Positions 28,677 to 38,538 are shown, counted from the stretch's first letter. The stretch is 64,000 nucleotides of DNA from Buttiauxella agrestis ATCC 33320 (GCA_024169445.1 JALKFA010000001.1:2170001-2234000); one strand, 5' to 3'. Translations and numbers: made by a program. The notes: generated by a model not told the origin, from the sequence alone.

Positions 28677-31600
28677 AAATATAATGACCTTGCCGTTAGT
28701 GGCGGCGCAGCCCGGCATCTGGATGGCGGATCAGCTTTCGCCGCAGGCCAATGCGTGGAGCGTGGCCCATTACGTTGAATTAAAAGGCGAACTCAATGAA
28801 GCGCTGCTGTGCAAGGCTATCGTCGCCGGAATGAAAGAGGCCGATACCCTTGGCATGCGCTTTAGCGAAGTGGATGGCGAAGCGCGCCAGTGGGTTGATC
28901 CTGACGCGTCGTTCACTCTGCCGCTGTGCCGCGATCTCCGTAAAAGCGCCGACCCAGAAGCGGCGGCGTTGACCATGATGCGTGACGATCTCGAACAGGA
29001 TTTACGCATCAGTAGCGGCAAACCGCTTTACCATCATCAGATTTTACGAGTCAGCGAAACGCGCTGGTTCTGGTATCAACGTTTCCATCATTTAGTGGTA
29101 GATGGCTTCAGCTTCACCGCCATTACCCGTCGTATTGCCAATATTTACAGTGCCTACTGTCAGAATGTGCAACCTGAACCCAGCCCGTTTACCCCGTTTA
29201 GCGAAGTGGTGGCTGAATACGAACATTACCGAGAAAGCGACGCCTGGCAACGCGATGCGGCATTTTGGGCAAGTAAAACCAAACAGCTGCCGCCTCCTGC
29301 CACGCTTTCGGCTAAACCGCTGACAGGCCAGGGGTCCACTACGCAATTGATTCGCCAGTCGCTGCATTTTGACAGCACTGAATTCATGGAGCTGGTGAAC
29401 TGCGCTCGCTCCCATAACCTGACCGCCGCCGATATGGCATTAGGGCTGGTGGCCTTGTGGCTCGGGCGCTTAAGCGGGCGCGCTGATTATTCGGCAGGCT
29501 TTATCTTCATGCGCCGCATGGGTTCCGCAGCGCTTTGCGCAACCGGCCCGGTGTTAAACGTGCTGCCGTTTGGTGTGCGTATCGAGCCGGACTTTACCCT
29601 TGCGGCACTCGCCGCAAATCTGGCGAAAGAGTTAAAAGGCCTGCGTCGTTACCAGCGCTATGATGCCGAGCAAATCCAGCGTGATTTAGGGCAGGTTTCC
29701 AGCGGTGAGCCGTTATATGGCCCGGTATTGAACCTGAAAATGTTTGATTACCGCCTGGATTTCAACGGCATTGAAGGGGTTACGCATCAACTGGCATCAG
29801 GGCCAGTGCGAGATCTGGAAATTGCGCTGTATATCAGCGAACAGGGCGACTTCTCGCTGGAAATTCTGGCGAACGCCGAGCGTTATGATGCCGGCACATT
29901 GCAGCAACATCTCGCTCGTTTACCGCGACTTTTGCGCCAGTTTGCGGCTAATCCCGACTTACGCTGTGTGGATGCCCAACTGCTACATGAATCCGAAATA
30001 GAACTGTTGGATGGTGTCAACGCCACGCAAACGGTAGTTCCCGCGACAACCTTAAGCCAGTTGATTGGCGAACAGGTTCTGCGCACGCCAAATGCTCCGG
30101 CGCTGGCTGATGAAAACCATCAGTTTACTTATCGTGAAATGCACCAACAGGTGCGTGCTTTGGCCAGTGAACTGATTGCCCGTGGCGTGAAACCTGGCGA
30201 TGTGGTGGCGGTGGCGCTACCGCGTTCGGTCTTTTTAGCACTGGCGTTGCAGGCGATTGTTGAAGTGGGCGCAGCGTGGTTGCCGCTGGATACTGGTTAT
30301 CCCGACGAACGCCTGCATATGATGCTGGAAGATGCGGCGCCGCGTTTGCTGCTGACCGCGCAAGAGCAGCTCCCGCGATTTAGCGTCATCAATGGTTTGC
30401 AAACCTTTAGTTATCAGGCGCTGCTGGAAACCGATAACTTACCGGAGCGGCAAGCACTTTCGCGCCCCGAACACACCGCGTATGTGATTTTCACCTCTGG
30501 TTCAACAGGCCGCCCGAAAGGGGTGATGGTCGGGCAACAGGCCATCGTTAACCGCCTGTTATGGATGCAAAATCACTATCCATTAAACGCTGAAGATGTG
30601 GTTTTGCAGAAAACCCCATGCAGTTTTGATGTTTCGGTTTGGGAGTTTTTCTGGCCGTATCTGGTTGGCGCACAACTGGTGATGGCACCGCCGGAGGCGC
30701 ACCGCGATCCACAAGCGCTACAGCAGCTCTTTGCCCGTTATCGCGTCACCACCACGCACTTTGTTCCCTCGATGTTGAGCGCGTTTGTTGCAGCTCTTGG
30801 CGATGAAGCCGCGATTGCCAGCTGCACCACATTACGCCGCGTGTTCTGTAGTGGTGAAGCGCTGCCAACCGAACTGTGCCGCCAGTGGGAACAGCTAACT
30901 CACGCGCCGCTACATAACCTTTATGGGCCAACGGAAGCCGCTGTGGACGTGAGCTGGTATCCGGCATTTGGTGACGAACTGGCGCAGGTGTCGGGTAGCA
31001 GCGTGCCGATTGGCTGGCCGGTTTGGAACACGGGCTTGCGCATTCTGGACTCGGCAATGCGCCCGGTACCGCCGGGTATTGCAGGCGATCTTTACCTCAC
31101 CGGCATTCAACTTGCGCAAGGTTACTTATCCCGCCCGGATCTCACCGCCAGCCGTTTTGTTGCCGACCCTTTTGCCGCAGGTGAGCGGATGTACCGCACC
31201 GGTGACGTCGCACGCTGGCTGGATGACGGTGCGGTGGAATATCTCGGGCGCAGCGACGATCAGCTAAAAATCCGCGGCCAGCGCATTGAGCTAGGGGATA
31301 TTGACCGTGCGTTGCAGGCTTTGCCCGATGTGGCACAGGCCGTGACACACGCTTGCGTGCTCAATAAAGAAGCCGTTAGCGGCGGTGATGCTCGCCAGTT
31401 GGTCGGTTATCTGGTTTCGGCTGCTGGTCAGGCATTGCCCCTCGAGCCAATGCGTGAACAACTTAGCGCGGTCCTGCCTGCGCATATGGTGCCGGTGGCG
31501 TTAATCCAGCTGGATGAATTCCCGCTGAGTGCCAACGGCAAACTGGACAGAAAAGCCCTGCCGTTGCCTGAACTGGCGTTACGCAGCAGCGGTCGTGCGC

Positions 31601-32577
31601 CCGAATCGGCTCTGGAAATCACCATCGCTGAATCTTTTGCCAGCCTGCTGGGTTGTGAAATTCAGTCCGTGGATGACGACTTCTTTGCCCTCGGCGGCCA
31701 TTCATTACTGGCGATGCGCCTCGCGGCTGAATTACGCCGAACCCTCGCAAGGCCGGTGACCGTCGGCCAGGTAATGGTGGCGTCCACCGTCGGCCAACTT
31801 GCGGAAACTCTGGCACAAGGGCAGGGCGAAGAAGAGGCCAGCCGCGCAGGTTTTGCTGCGGTTTTGCCGTTGCGTAAAAGCCACGGGCCGACGCTGTACT
31901 GCTTCCATCCGGCGTCGGGTTTTGCCTGGCAATTTAGTGTGTTGCAGCGTTATCTCGACCCGCGCTGGTCGATTACCGGTATTCAGTCGCCGCGCCCGGA
32001 TGGCCCGATGCAACAAGCGGAAAATCTGGCACAGGTTTGCGAATCGCATCTGCAAACCCTGCGCGAACTCCAGCCGCATGGCCCGTATTACCTGATGGGA
32101 TATTCGTTGGGTGGCACACTCGCGCAAGGTATTGCGGCACGGCTTGAAGCGGCAGGCGAGGAAGTGGCGTTTTTAGGCCTGCTGGATACCTGGCCGCCAG
32201 AAACACAAAACTGGGCGGAGAAGGGGGCAAACGAACTCGATCCTCTGGTACTTGAAGAGATTAGCCGTGAACGCGAAGCCTTTGTTGCCGCACAAGCCGG
32301 TCAAGCTTCCGACGCGTTGTTCCAGGCCATAGAAGGTAACTATGGTGATGCGGTGCGGTTGTTAACCAGCGCGCAAAGCGTGCCGTTTGGTGGGAAAGCC
32401 ACGTTGTTTGTGGCCGAGCGAACGCTGCCCGAAGGAATGGAGCCGCAAAAAGCCTGGGCACCGTGGATTAGCGAGCTTGAAGTCTTCCGCCTGGACTGCG
32501 CGCACGTCGATATTATTTCGCCAAAAGCCTTTGAGGAAATAGGGCCGCTGTTGCAGCGGGTGTTAGCGCAGAGCTAA
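28669..32577 (+). CDS. entF: Enterobactin synthetase component F (NRPS)
   Basis: 1302 residues from a GTG (E. coli 1293). Module order C-A-T-TE. The condensation domain has H140-H-L-V-V-D145-G. The adenylation domain (about 465-970) activates L-serine and has FTSGSTGRPKGVM, NLYGPTEAAVD, YRTGD and NGKLDRKALP. The carrier-domain serine for phosphopantetheine is S1012 in LGGHSLL. The thioesterase has S1146 in GYSLGG and a late Asp/His in DCAHVD. It links three 2,3-dihydroxybenzoyl-serine units and cyclises them to enterobactin. It overlaps ybdZ; a hairpin follows. Confidence 0.98.
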   Translation: MSKNIMTLPLVAAQPGIWMADQLSPQANAWSVAHYVELKGELNEALLCKAIVAGMKEADTLGMRFSEVDGEARQWVDPDASFTLPLCRDLRKSADPEAAALTMMRDDLEQDLRISSGKPLYHHQILRVSETRWFWYQRFHHLVVDGFSFTAITRRIANIYSAYCQNVQPEPSPFTPFSEVVAEYEHYRESDAWQRDAAFWASKTKQLPPPATLSAKPLTGQGSTTQLIRQSLHFDSTEFMELVNCARSHNLTAADMALGLVALWLGRLSGRADYSAGFIFMRRMGSAALCATGPVLNVLPFGVRIEPDFTLAALAANLAKELKGLRRYQRYDAEQIQRDLGQVSSGEPLYGPVLNLKMFDYRLDFNGIEGVTHQLASGPVRDLEIALYISEQGDFSLEILANAERYDAGTLQQHLARLPRLLRQFAANPDLRCVDAQLLHESEIELLDGVNATQTVVPATTLSQLIGEQVLRTPNAPALADENHQFTYREMHQQVRALASELIARGVKPGDVVAVALPRSVFLALALQAIVEVGAAWLPLDTGYPDERLHMMLEDAAPRLLLTAQEQLPRFSVINGLQTFSYQALLETDNLPERQALSRPEHTAYVIFTSGSTGRPKGVMVGQQAIVNRLLWMQNHYPLNAEDVVLQKTPCSFDVSVWEFFWPYLVGAQLVMAPPEAHRDPQALQQLFARYRVTTTHFVPSMLSAFVAALGDEAAIASCTTLRRVFCSGEALPTELCRQWEQLTHAPLHNLYGPTEAAVDVSWYPAFGDELAQVSGSSVPIGWPVWNTGLRILDSAMRPVPPGIAGDLYLTGIQLAQGYLSRPDLTASRFVADPFAAGERMYRTGDVARWLDDGAVEYLGRSDDQLKIRGQRIELGDIDRALQALPDVAQAVTHACVLNKEAVSGGDARQLVGYLVSAAGQALPLEPMREQLSAVLPAHMVPVALIQLDEFPLSANGKLDRKALPLPELALRSSGRAPESALEITIAESFASLLGCEIQSVDDDFFALGGHSLLAMRLAAELRRTLARPVTVGQVMVASTVGQLAETLAQGQGEEEASRAGFAAVLPLRKSHGPTLYCFHPASGFAWQFSVLQRYLDPRWSITGIQSPRPDGPMQQAENLAQVCESHLQTLRELQPHGPYYLMGYSLGGTLAQGIAARLEAAGEEVAFLGLLDTWPPETQNWAEKGANELDPLVLEEISREREAFVAAQAGQASDALFQAIEGNYGDAVRLLTSAQSVPFGGKATLFVAERTLPEGMEPQKAWAPWISELEVFRLDCAHVDIISPKAFEEIGPLLQRVLAQS

Positions 32578-32585
32578 ATAAAAGC

Positions 32586-32609
32586 GGCGGATGGTTTGTG
32601 CTATCCGCC
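32586..32609 (+). terminator. Hairpin after entF
   Basis: GGCGGAT and ATCCGCC flank a 10-nt loop, 8 nt after the entF stop. It resembles half of a REP unit and lacks a T-run. It may protect the 3' end or terminate weakly. Confidence 0.45.
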
Positions 32610-32616
32610 GTGTCGC

Positions 32617-32946
32617 TTATGCCGCGCGAGTTTTACGCTCAAGCATCTCTTTGAGCGTGATGATACGGCTAATTTCTACCTGGGTACGTGGGTCGTTTTG
32701 GATTTCCCAGACATCGAGATTGGTTTGTAGATTCAGCCAAAAATCTACAGAAGTATCAAATGCTTTTGCCAGTCTGAAGGCCATATCAGTGGTGAGTTTA
32801 CTGTTGTTATTGAGCAATTTACTCACCGTATTTCGATGTACCTGAAGCATTTCGGCCAGATCGTTAATACGCAAGCCAGTCGGTTCGAGGTATTCATAAA
32901 GCAGCACGTCACCAACGGTGGTCGGTTTACGCTGTGCCTGGACCAT
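32617..32946 (-). CDS. HigA-family antitoxin (XRE), probably orphan
   Basis: 109 residues. A HigA-type helix-turn-helix: GDVLLYEYLEPTGLRINDLAEML, then VHRNTVSKLLNNNSKLTTDMAFRLAKAFDTSVDFWLNLQ, typical of HigA addiction-module antidotes. The C-terminal 20 residues are basic. A toxin gene is expected just upstream on the same strand, but only a fragment is present (32979-33194). It sits between entF and fepC, where E. coli has fepE. It may still act as a DNA-binding regulator. Confidence 0.85.
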   Translation of the reverse strand: MVQAQRKPTTVGDVLLYEYLEPTGLRINDLAEMLQVHRNTVSKLLNNNSKLTTDMAFRLAKAFDTSVDFWLNLQTNLDVWEIQNDPRTQVEISRIITLKEMLERKTRAA

Positions 32947-32978
32947 AATTCATCCTCATTGCGTGGTTACTGGGCGAA

Positions 32979-33194
32979 TCAGTTATGTTTTCGATAGCCA
33001 TGATCATCAAGGTAAATATTGTGCGCTTTGCCGTTACGCCAGATGAAGATTAGCCGGAACTGGTTGTTCACTCTTATAGAGGAGTACTTCTCCATGATGC
33101 TGGTTCCATCTGAGTGACCGGATGGGCAGTAGAGCACACCTTGCATCCTTGCACTGTGTGAGTGTGCATCTTTGCGAGACGTTACGCAAACTTT
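32979..33194 (-). pseudogene. Remnant of a HigB/RelE-type toxin gene
   Basis: The minus-strand frame open from 33194 ends with TGA at 32979. The last ~35 residues (SSIRVNNQFRLIFIWRNGKAHNIYLDD...) match the C-terminal strands of HigB toxins (SIRINDQYRICFxW pattern). The N-terminal helices, the usual KGDRxGxW segment and a credible start are missing; the upstream part (HSARMQGVLYC...) is unrelated. The only ATG (33095) would give 38 residues. Its position 32 bp before the higA-like gene is where a toxin belongs. Confidence 0.65.
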
Positions 33195-33209
33195 TTAATC
33201 AGCGAGTTT

Positions 33210-34010
33210 TTAGCCACGCCCGAGCGGCACCACCAGCGGTGTATGCGCCACCGGATCTTCAATAATCATGCAGCGTAGGCCATAAATGGCCTCGATAAGC
33301 TCCGGTGTGACAATGTCTGCCGGTGCGCCTTCGGCAACAATTTTCCCGTCTCGCAGTGCAATTAAATGAGTTGCATAACGGCAAGCCTGGTTCAAATCGT
33401 GCAGCACGGCAGCCAGCGTGTAGCCCTGCTTTTGGTTCAGATCGCGCAGCAGTTCCAGTAAATCAATTTGATGGCTGATATCCAGCCAGGTGGTCGGTTC
33501 ATCCAGTAGCAGAATGGAGGTTTCCTGCGCCAGAACCATCGCAATCCATGCGCGCTGGCGCTGGCCGCCCGATAGCGTATCCACTGGCTGCTCGGCTAAA
33601 TCTTCAATGTTGGTCGCCTGCATTGCCCGCGCCACCGCCTGGCGGTCTTCTTCGCGCCAGCGGGTAAACATCGGCTGATGCGGATAACGCCCACGCGCTA
33701 CCAGTTCAGCCACGCTAATATCGCCTGGTGCGCTGGAGTTTTGCGCCAGCAACCCGATGCGCCGCGCCACTTCTTTAGTGGCGAAGCGATGGATTTCATT
33801 ACCGTCTAACCACACCTCGCCGTGCATCGGTTTCATCAGGCGGCTTAGCGTGCGCAGCAGCGTGGATTTCCCGCAGCCGTTGGGGCCGATAATCGCGGTA
33901 AATTTCCCGTCAGGAATGGCGACGGTCAGGCCATCTGCCACCACATGATTGCCATATCCCAGCGTCAGTTTTTCGCCATGCAGGCGTGAGGGGGAGGAAA
34001 TCTGACTCAT
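33210..34010 (-). CDS. fepC: Ferric enterobactin ABC transporter ATP-binding protein FepC
   Basis: 266 residues (E. coli 271). The ATPase of the inner-membrane FepBDGC importer. Walker A GPNGCGKST, ABC signature LSGGQRQRAWIA, Walker B ILLLDEPTTWLD and the H-loop histidine in AAVLHDLNQA are intact. Its start overlaps the fepG stop by 4 nt (ATGA). Order fepD-fepG-fepC as in E. coli. Confidence 0.97.
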   Translation of the reverse strand: MSQISSPSRLHGEKLTLGYGNHVVADGLTVAIPDGKFTAIIGPNGCGKSTLLRTLSRLMKPMHGEVWLDGNEIHRFATKEVARRIGLLAQNSSAPGDISVAELVARGRYPHQPMFTRWREEDRQAVARAMQATNIEDLAEQPVDTLSGGQRQRAWIAMVLAQETSILLLDEPTTWLDISHQIDLLELLRDLNQKQGYTLAAVLHDLNQACRYATHLIALRDGKIVAEGAPADIVTPELIEAIYGLRCMIIEDPVAHTPLVVPLGRG

Positions 34011-34999
34011 TTCTTACGGGACTCCTGAATCAACAACGCAATTAAATAGATACCGCCAAGGCTGACCGTCACCACGCCGACCGGTAACTGATACGGCATG
34101 AACAGTTGCTGGGCGCAAAGGTCGGCGGCCAGCAGCAACGTTGCACCGCATAAGGCGGATTGCAGCAAACCCCAGCGCGAGCTGCCGCTCAGGCGGTGGG
34201 CAATGTGCGGGGCGACGAGGGCGATAAACGAAATCGGCCCGGCAAGTGCGGTTGCGGCGGCAGTCAGAATCACGCCGGTTAACATCAACATCAGGCGCGA
34301 GCGCTCAACGGAAACACCCAATGCGCAGGCGCTGTCATCGCCCATTTCCAGCAGCCGCATACGGCGAACCAGTAATGCGCCCGCAATTAGCGCTAGCAAC
34401 ATCAACGGGGCGGCAGGGGAAATTTTCGCCCACGTCAAACCGTTGAGCGAGCCTGCATTCCACAACCCGGCGGAGAGAGCGGTTTCCAGCGAGGCGTGCA
34501 GTAACAGCCAGGTGTTAAACGCCACCAGCATGGCGCGCACGCCGATTCCAATAATGATTAAGCGGAAAGTTTCGATACCGTTACGCCAGGCCAGCAACCA
34601 CACCACCAGCGCGGTGATGATGCCGCCTGCCATGGCTGCACCGGCAATCGCCGTTTGATGTTGACCAAACAGCACCATCGCCACTAATACTCCGCTCCAG
34701 GCTCCGGTGTTAAAACCCATCACATCCGGGCTGCCGAGCGGGTTGCGCATTAGCGACTGGAAAATGGCCCCGCTCACGCCCAGCGCCGCGCCAATCAGCA
34801 GCGCCATGACAACGCGTGGCAAACGCCATTCGACGACCACCAGTGAGATATTTCGTGGTGCGGTACCAAGCAGAGCGTCAATCACCTGGCTGACCGAGAG
34901 CGGCAACACGCCGCTGCCCAGGCTCCATAATCCGAGCGAGATACCGAGCAACAGCAAGCACCAGCAACTGATAAACAGGCGTGGGGAGGCGCGGTTCAT
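34007..34999 (-). CDS. fepG: Ferric enterobactin permease FepG
   Basis: 330 residues (E. coli 330). A FecCD/BtuC-type permease with about ten transmembrane segments. Conserved segments include RLPRVVMALLIGAALGVSGAIFQSLMRNPLGSPDVMG and the cytoplasmic coupling stretch ALAGPISFIALVAPHIAHRL. It pairs with FepD to form the transport channel. It overlaps fepD and fepC by 4 nt each. Confidence 0.97.
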   Translation of the reverse strand: MNRASPRLFISCWCLLLLGISLGLWSLGSGVLPLSVSQVIDALLGTAPRNISLVVVEWRLPRVVMALLIGAALGVSGAIFQSLMRNPLGSPDVMGFNTGAWSGVLVAMVLFGQHQTAIAGAAMAGGIITALVVWLLAWRNGIETFRLIIIGIGVRAMLVAFNTWLLLHASLETALSAGLWNAGSLNGLTWAKISPAAPLMLLALIAGALLVRRMRLLEMGDDSACALGVSVERSRLMLMLTGVILTAAATALAGPISFIALVAPHIAHRLSGSSRWGLLQSALCGATLLLAADLCAQQLFMPYQLPVGVVTVSLGGIYLIALLIQESRKK

Positions 35000-36003
35000 T
35001 GCCTGGCTCCTTTGCGGCTACGGCGCACCAGGTAAATGAGCATCGGCGCGCCAATAAACGCGCTCACCACTGAAACGCGCAGCTCGCCAGGCACCAGCAT
35101 GCGGCCAATAATATCGGCGAACAGCAACAGGGCAGGGGTGGCAATCAAGGTGACGGGAAGCGACCAGCGGTGGTCGGCCCCCACCAGCCAACGCGCCAGA
35201 TGCGGCATCATCAGGCCGATAAAGGCAATCGGCCCCACGGCGGCGGTGGCGCTGCCACACAATAACGTTATTGCCACTAAACCCAGCAATTGGGTGCGCG
35301 CCACTTTACTGCCGAGTGCGGTTGCGGTGTCGGTGCCCATGCTCAGGCTGTTAAGCGAACGGCTGATCAGCAGCGCAATCGCACAGCCCGTCAGTACCGG
35401 CAGCACGATAATTTTCAAAGTGGTGAGGGTGCGAATATCCAGCGTTCCGGCCTGCCAGAAACGTAACTGGTCATAGACCACTGGATTTAACAGCGCGATA
35501 CCGTTGCTCAAGCCTTCAAGCACCGCGCCGAGCGCCACGCCTGCCAGCGTCAAGCGCACCGGGCTGAGCTGCCCACCGCCCTGGCTTCCGGTAAACGCCA
35601 CCACTAAAGCGGCAGATAATGCACCAGCAAACGCCAGCCCGAGCAGCGCTATCGGCGACGAAAGGCTCCACACGGCGGCACCCAGCACAATGGCAAAACT
35701 CGCTCCGGCATTAACACCAAGCAGACCGGGGTCAGCAAGCGGATTGCGCGTCAGGGTTTGCATCAACGCACCGGCAAGGCCAAGTGCGCCTCCGGCAAGA
35801 ATACCCGCTAGCGTGCGCGGGAGGCGTGCATCAAGCACGATAGTGCAATCCGCACTTTGGCACTGGCCGCTGAGCGCATCCATAACAACTTCTGCGGGGA
35901 GTGATTTGGCACCTAACAGCAGACTGAGCGCTGCCATTAAAAGCAGTAAAAACAACAAACTCAGCAGGATGAACCAGCGTGACATACGTTGTATATCCTT
36001 CAC
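34996..36003 (-). CDS. fepD: Ferric enterobactin permease FepD
   Basis: 335 residues (E. coli 334). Partner permease of FepG: RLPRTLAGILAGGALGLAGALMQTLTRNPLADPGLLGVNAGAS and VGPIAFIGLMMPHLARWLVG. First gene of the fepDGC operon, divergent from entS. An ATG six codons further in (35985) is an alternative start. Confidence 0.97.
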   Translation of the reverse strand: MKDIQRMSRWFILLSLLFLLLLMAALSLLLGAKSLPAEVVMDALSGQCQSADCTIVLDARLPRTLAGILAGGALGLAGALMQTLTRNPLADPGLLGVNAGASFAIVLGAAVWSLSSPIALLGLAFAGALSAALVVAFTGSQGGGQLSPVRLTLAGVALGAVLEGLSNGIALLNPVVYDQLRFWQAGTLDIRTLTTLKIIVLPVLTGCAIALLISRSLNSLSMGTDTATALGSKVARTQLLGLVAITLLCGSATAAVGPIAFIGLMMPHLARWLVGADHRWSLPVTLIATPALLLFADIIGRMLVPGELRVSVVSAFIGAPMLIYLVRRSRKGARQ

Positions 36004-36037
36004 TTCGTAGCCTTACAAAAACCATGTAAAATTAAAT

Positions 36038-36056
36038 GATAGTTATTATCATTATC
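36038..36056. promoter_or_regulatory. Fur box in the fepD/entS divergent promoter
   Basis: gatagttattatcattatc matches 16 of 19 consensus positions. It lies 35 bp before fepD and 71 bp before entS. Best explained as the shared iron-repression site of the two operons. Confidence 0.88.
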
Positions 36057-36126
36057 ACTCTTATTTGTTTATGCTAGCATGAGCCGCCTCGCATCTGGAA
36101 AGAAAAATTCGTTTTAAGGCCATGTA

Positions 36127-37359
36127 ATGAACCGCAATTCTTTGTTGCTCAACCTCAGTTTGCTCAAAACTCATCCTGCTTTTCGCGCCGTCTTCCTTGC
36201 CCGTTTTATCTCGATTGTCTCGCTTGGGTTACTGGGCGTTGCCGTGCCGGTACAAATCCAGACGCTGACCGGTTCCTCCTTGCAAGTCGGGCTGGCAGTG
36301 ACGTTAACCGGCAGCGCGATGTTTATCGGCCTGATGATGGGCGGTGTGCTGGCCGACCGGCACGAACGCCGCCGTTTGATTTTGCTGGCGCGATCTACCT
36401 GTGGCGCTGGCTTTATTGGCCTGACGATTAACGCCGCCTTGCCGGAACCGTCGCTGGCGGCGATTTATCTGCTTGGCGTGTGGGATGGTTTCTTTGGCGC
36501 ACTTGGCGTGACCGCGTTGTTAGCCGCCACACCCGCGTTAGTCGGGCGTGAAAACTTAATGCAGGCGAGTGCGATTACCATGCTGACGGTGCGCCTCGGC
36601 TCAGTGATTTCACCGATGCTCGGCGGGCTGTTGTTGGCCTCCGGCGGCGTGGTGTGGAACTACGCGCTGGCGTCTGTCGGCACTTTCGTCACTTTACTGC
36701 CGCTGTTGAGTTTACCGAAGCTGGCGCCACCGCCGCAGGTGCGTGAAAACCCGCTGCTTTCGCTGCTCAATGGGTTCCGTTTTTTGGTCGGTAACCCGAT
36801 TATTGGCGGCATTGCGTTAGTTGGCGCGTTGCTGACGATGGCGAGCGCGGTGCGCGTTCTTTATCCCGCACTCGCCGGACACTGGCAAATGAGCGCGGCG
36901 CAAATCGGCCTGATGTACGCTGCCGTTCCGTTGGGTGCTGCCATTGGCGCGTTGACCAGCGGGCGTATTGCTCATCACGCACGCCCAGGCCGTATTATGC
37001 TGGCGACGGGAATTGTTTCGTTTATCTCAATCGGCGTTTTCAGCCTGATGCCGGTTTGGGGGCTTGGGCTGGCGTGTCTGGCGCTATTTGGTTATCTCAG
37101 TGCGATCAGCTCTTTGCTGCAATACACCTTAATTCAGACGCTAACACCGGACGGTATGCTAGGCCGTATTAACGGTTTGTGGACGGCGCAAAACGTCACT
37201 GGCGATGCGATTGGTGCCGCCATTTTAGGCGGCCTGACGGTAGCGATGACGCCGGTCGCTGCGGCGAGTTCGAGCGGCCTGGCATTAACACTGTGCGGCA
37301 TAGTATTGGCGATGGTGTTGGTGCAGCTGCGTGGTTATCAGCAGAGCGTTCCGGCGTAG
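36127..37359 (+). CDS. entS: Enterobactin exporter EntS
   Basis: 410 residues (E. coli 416). A major-facilitator exporter with about 12 transmembrane segments that sends enterobactin across the inner membrane. The start ([29 protein letters not shown]) and the loop [12 protein letters not shown] are diagnostic. It is monocistronic between the Fur-controlled divergent promoter and a REP unit. Confidence 0.97.
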   Translation: MNRNSLLLNLSLLKTHPAFRAVFLARFISIVSLGLLGVAVPVQIQTLTGSSLQVGLAVTLTGSAMFIGLMMGGVLADRHERRRLILLARSTCGAGFIGLTINAALPEPSLAAIYLLGVWDGFFGALGVTALLAATPALVGRENLMQASAITMLTVRLGSVISPMLGGLLLASGGVVWNYALASVGTFVTLLPLLSLPKLAPPPQVRENPLLSLLNGFRFLVGNPIIGGIALVGALLTMASAVRVLYPALAGHWQMSAAQIGLMYAAVPLGAAIGALTSGRIAHHARPGRIMLATGIVSFISIGVFSLMPVWGLGLACLALFGYLSAISSLLQYTLIQTLTPDGMLGRINGLWTAQNVTGDAIGAAILGGLTVAMTPVAAASSSGLALTLCGIVLAMVLVQLRGYQQSVPA

Positions 37360-37369
37360 GTTTTCGTAG

Positions 37370-37396
37370 GGTGGATAAGCGCAAGCGTCATCCACC
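37370..37396. repeat. REP unit between entS and fepB
   Basis: Single palindromic unit GGTGGATAAGCG...GTCATCCACC, 10 bp after the entS stop, between convergent entS and fepB. Confidence 0.88.
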
Positions 37397-37409
37397 ACAT
37401 TACAAAAAA

Positions 37410-38354
37410 TCACTTGCTACCAAACAACTGACTCATCCGCTCCAGAACCTGCGTGGCACTGTAATAATCCAGACGGAATGTTTCGGTGCCCAGCGCATAA
37501 ACCTGTTTTTTCTGCACGGCGCTCAGGTGCGAAAGCAACGGGTTGGTTTCCAGCGCCGTGGCATCTTTCTCATCGCTGGCGAACAGGAACAAACTCTCAC
37601 CATTCAAACCCGCAGCAAGATTCTCGCCACCCAATTGCACGATGTCGTGACGTTTTCCCATGCTCTTGCTGGCATTCACCGCCGCAGGCAAAGACGACAA
37701 AGTAAAACCTAACTGCTGGAACAATTTCCCCTGCGCGGATTCTGCCGTCCACAGGTTTGCCGAACGTGATGCAGGGGTGTAAACCAGCGCGGTGACCGGC
37801 TGTGGCGGCAGCGTCATACGCTGTTTTGCCTCGTTGAGCTGCTTATCAAAACTGGCAATGCGTGCCGCCGCCTGGGTTTCATGCCCGGTAATCTCGCCGA
37901 GTTGCGTCAGCAATTGCTGCCAGCTTTTGTCGTCGTAATTGATAACTAACGTCGGGGCGATAGTGGAAAGCTGGTCATAAAGGGCGAGGGCGGAATCGCC
38001 TCCGGTGGCACTAATCAAAATCAAATCTGGCATTTGCGCAGCCACGGCTTCGGCGCTGGCTTCGCCAATATATAAACGCTGCACGTTGCGCGCTTTTGCG
38101 ATATCACCCCACTGGCGCAGGAAACCTTGCGCATCGCCCATGCGGTTGCCAGGTGTGGTGGCACCGCTTGCCACCACGGGGGCATCAATTGCCAGCAGCG
38201 AGCCGGTTAGCGTGACGCTGGTGGAAACAATGCGCAGCGGTGCTTGCGTCAACGTATGTGTGCCATGGCTGTCGGTGATCGTTCGCGGCCAGTCGGCGGC
38301 GTGGGCGAGGCTGCTTAAGCATAGAAAGATGAATGCGGAGAATCTGATTTTCAC
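37410..38354 (-). CDS. fepB: Ferric enterobactin periplasmic binding protein FepB
   Basis: 314 residues (E. coli 318). A signal peptide of about 19 residues (...[11 protein letters not shown]) leads to a class III binding protein with the [16 protein letters not shown] start and VKQ-type end. It captures ferric enterobactin in the periplasm and delivers it to FepDG. Its start lies 33 bp from a BIME, so the BIME is within the fepB 5' leader. Confidence 0.97.
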   Translation of the reverse strand: MKIRFSAFIFLCLSSLAHAADWPRTITDSHGTHTLTQAPLRIVSTSVTLTGSLLAIDAPVVASGATTPGNRMGDAQGFLRQWGDIAKARNVQRLYIGEASAEAVAAQMPDLILISATGGDSALALYDQLSTIAPTLVINYDDKSWQQLLTQLGEITGHETQAAARIASFDKQLNEAKQRMTLPPQPVTALVYTPASRSANLWTAESAQGKLFQQLGFTLSSLPAAVNASKSMGKRHDIVQLGGENLAAGLNGESLFLFASDEKDATALETNPLLSHLSAVQKKQVYALGTETFRLDYYSATQVLERMSQLFGSK

Positions 38355-38387
38355 TCAATGACATCCTGTTGAAATTTGCCTGATGGC

Positions 38388-38462
38388 GGTGGATGGCGCT
38401 GGCGCTTACCCACCCTACAAAACCGTTTCGCGTAGATCGGATAAGCATTAGCGCCATCCGAC
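38388..38462. repeat. BIME/REP pair in the fepB leader
   Basis: Units at 38388-38414 (GGTGGATGGCGC...CCCACC) and 38437-38462 (TCGGATAAGC...ATCCGAC). They lie between the entC promoter and the fepB start, so fepB mRNA should carry them as hairpins 5' of its ribosome site. Confidence 0.87.
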
Positions 38463-38477
38463 AAGACTGAGCAACTA

Positions 38478-38506
38478 TTGACAGTGCTGTCTTTTCTCTT
38501 TAGGTT
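38478..38506 (+). promoter_or_regulatory. Promoter of entCEBAH
   Basis: TTGACA, 17-nt spacer, TAGGTT. The likely transcript start is near 38513, just upstream of the Fur box at 38520. Good match to a sigma-70 promoter. Confidence 0.7.
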
Positions 38507-38519
38507 ACGACCCCGAAAA

Positions 38520-38538
38520 GCAAATGATAATCATTATT
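38520..38538. promoter_or_regulatory. Fur box of the fepB/entC region
   Basis: gcaaatgataatcattatt matches 16 of 19 consensus positions. It overlaps or follows the predicted entC start site and lies 33 bp before the entC ATG, a position that blocks initiation. Confidence 0.88.

Noticed and set aside
31732-32127. 131-codon minus-strand frame opposite entF (and similar ones)
   Set aside because: Shadow of the EntF carrier and thioesterase domains; no independent support.
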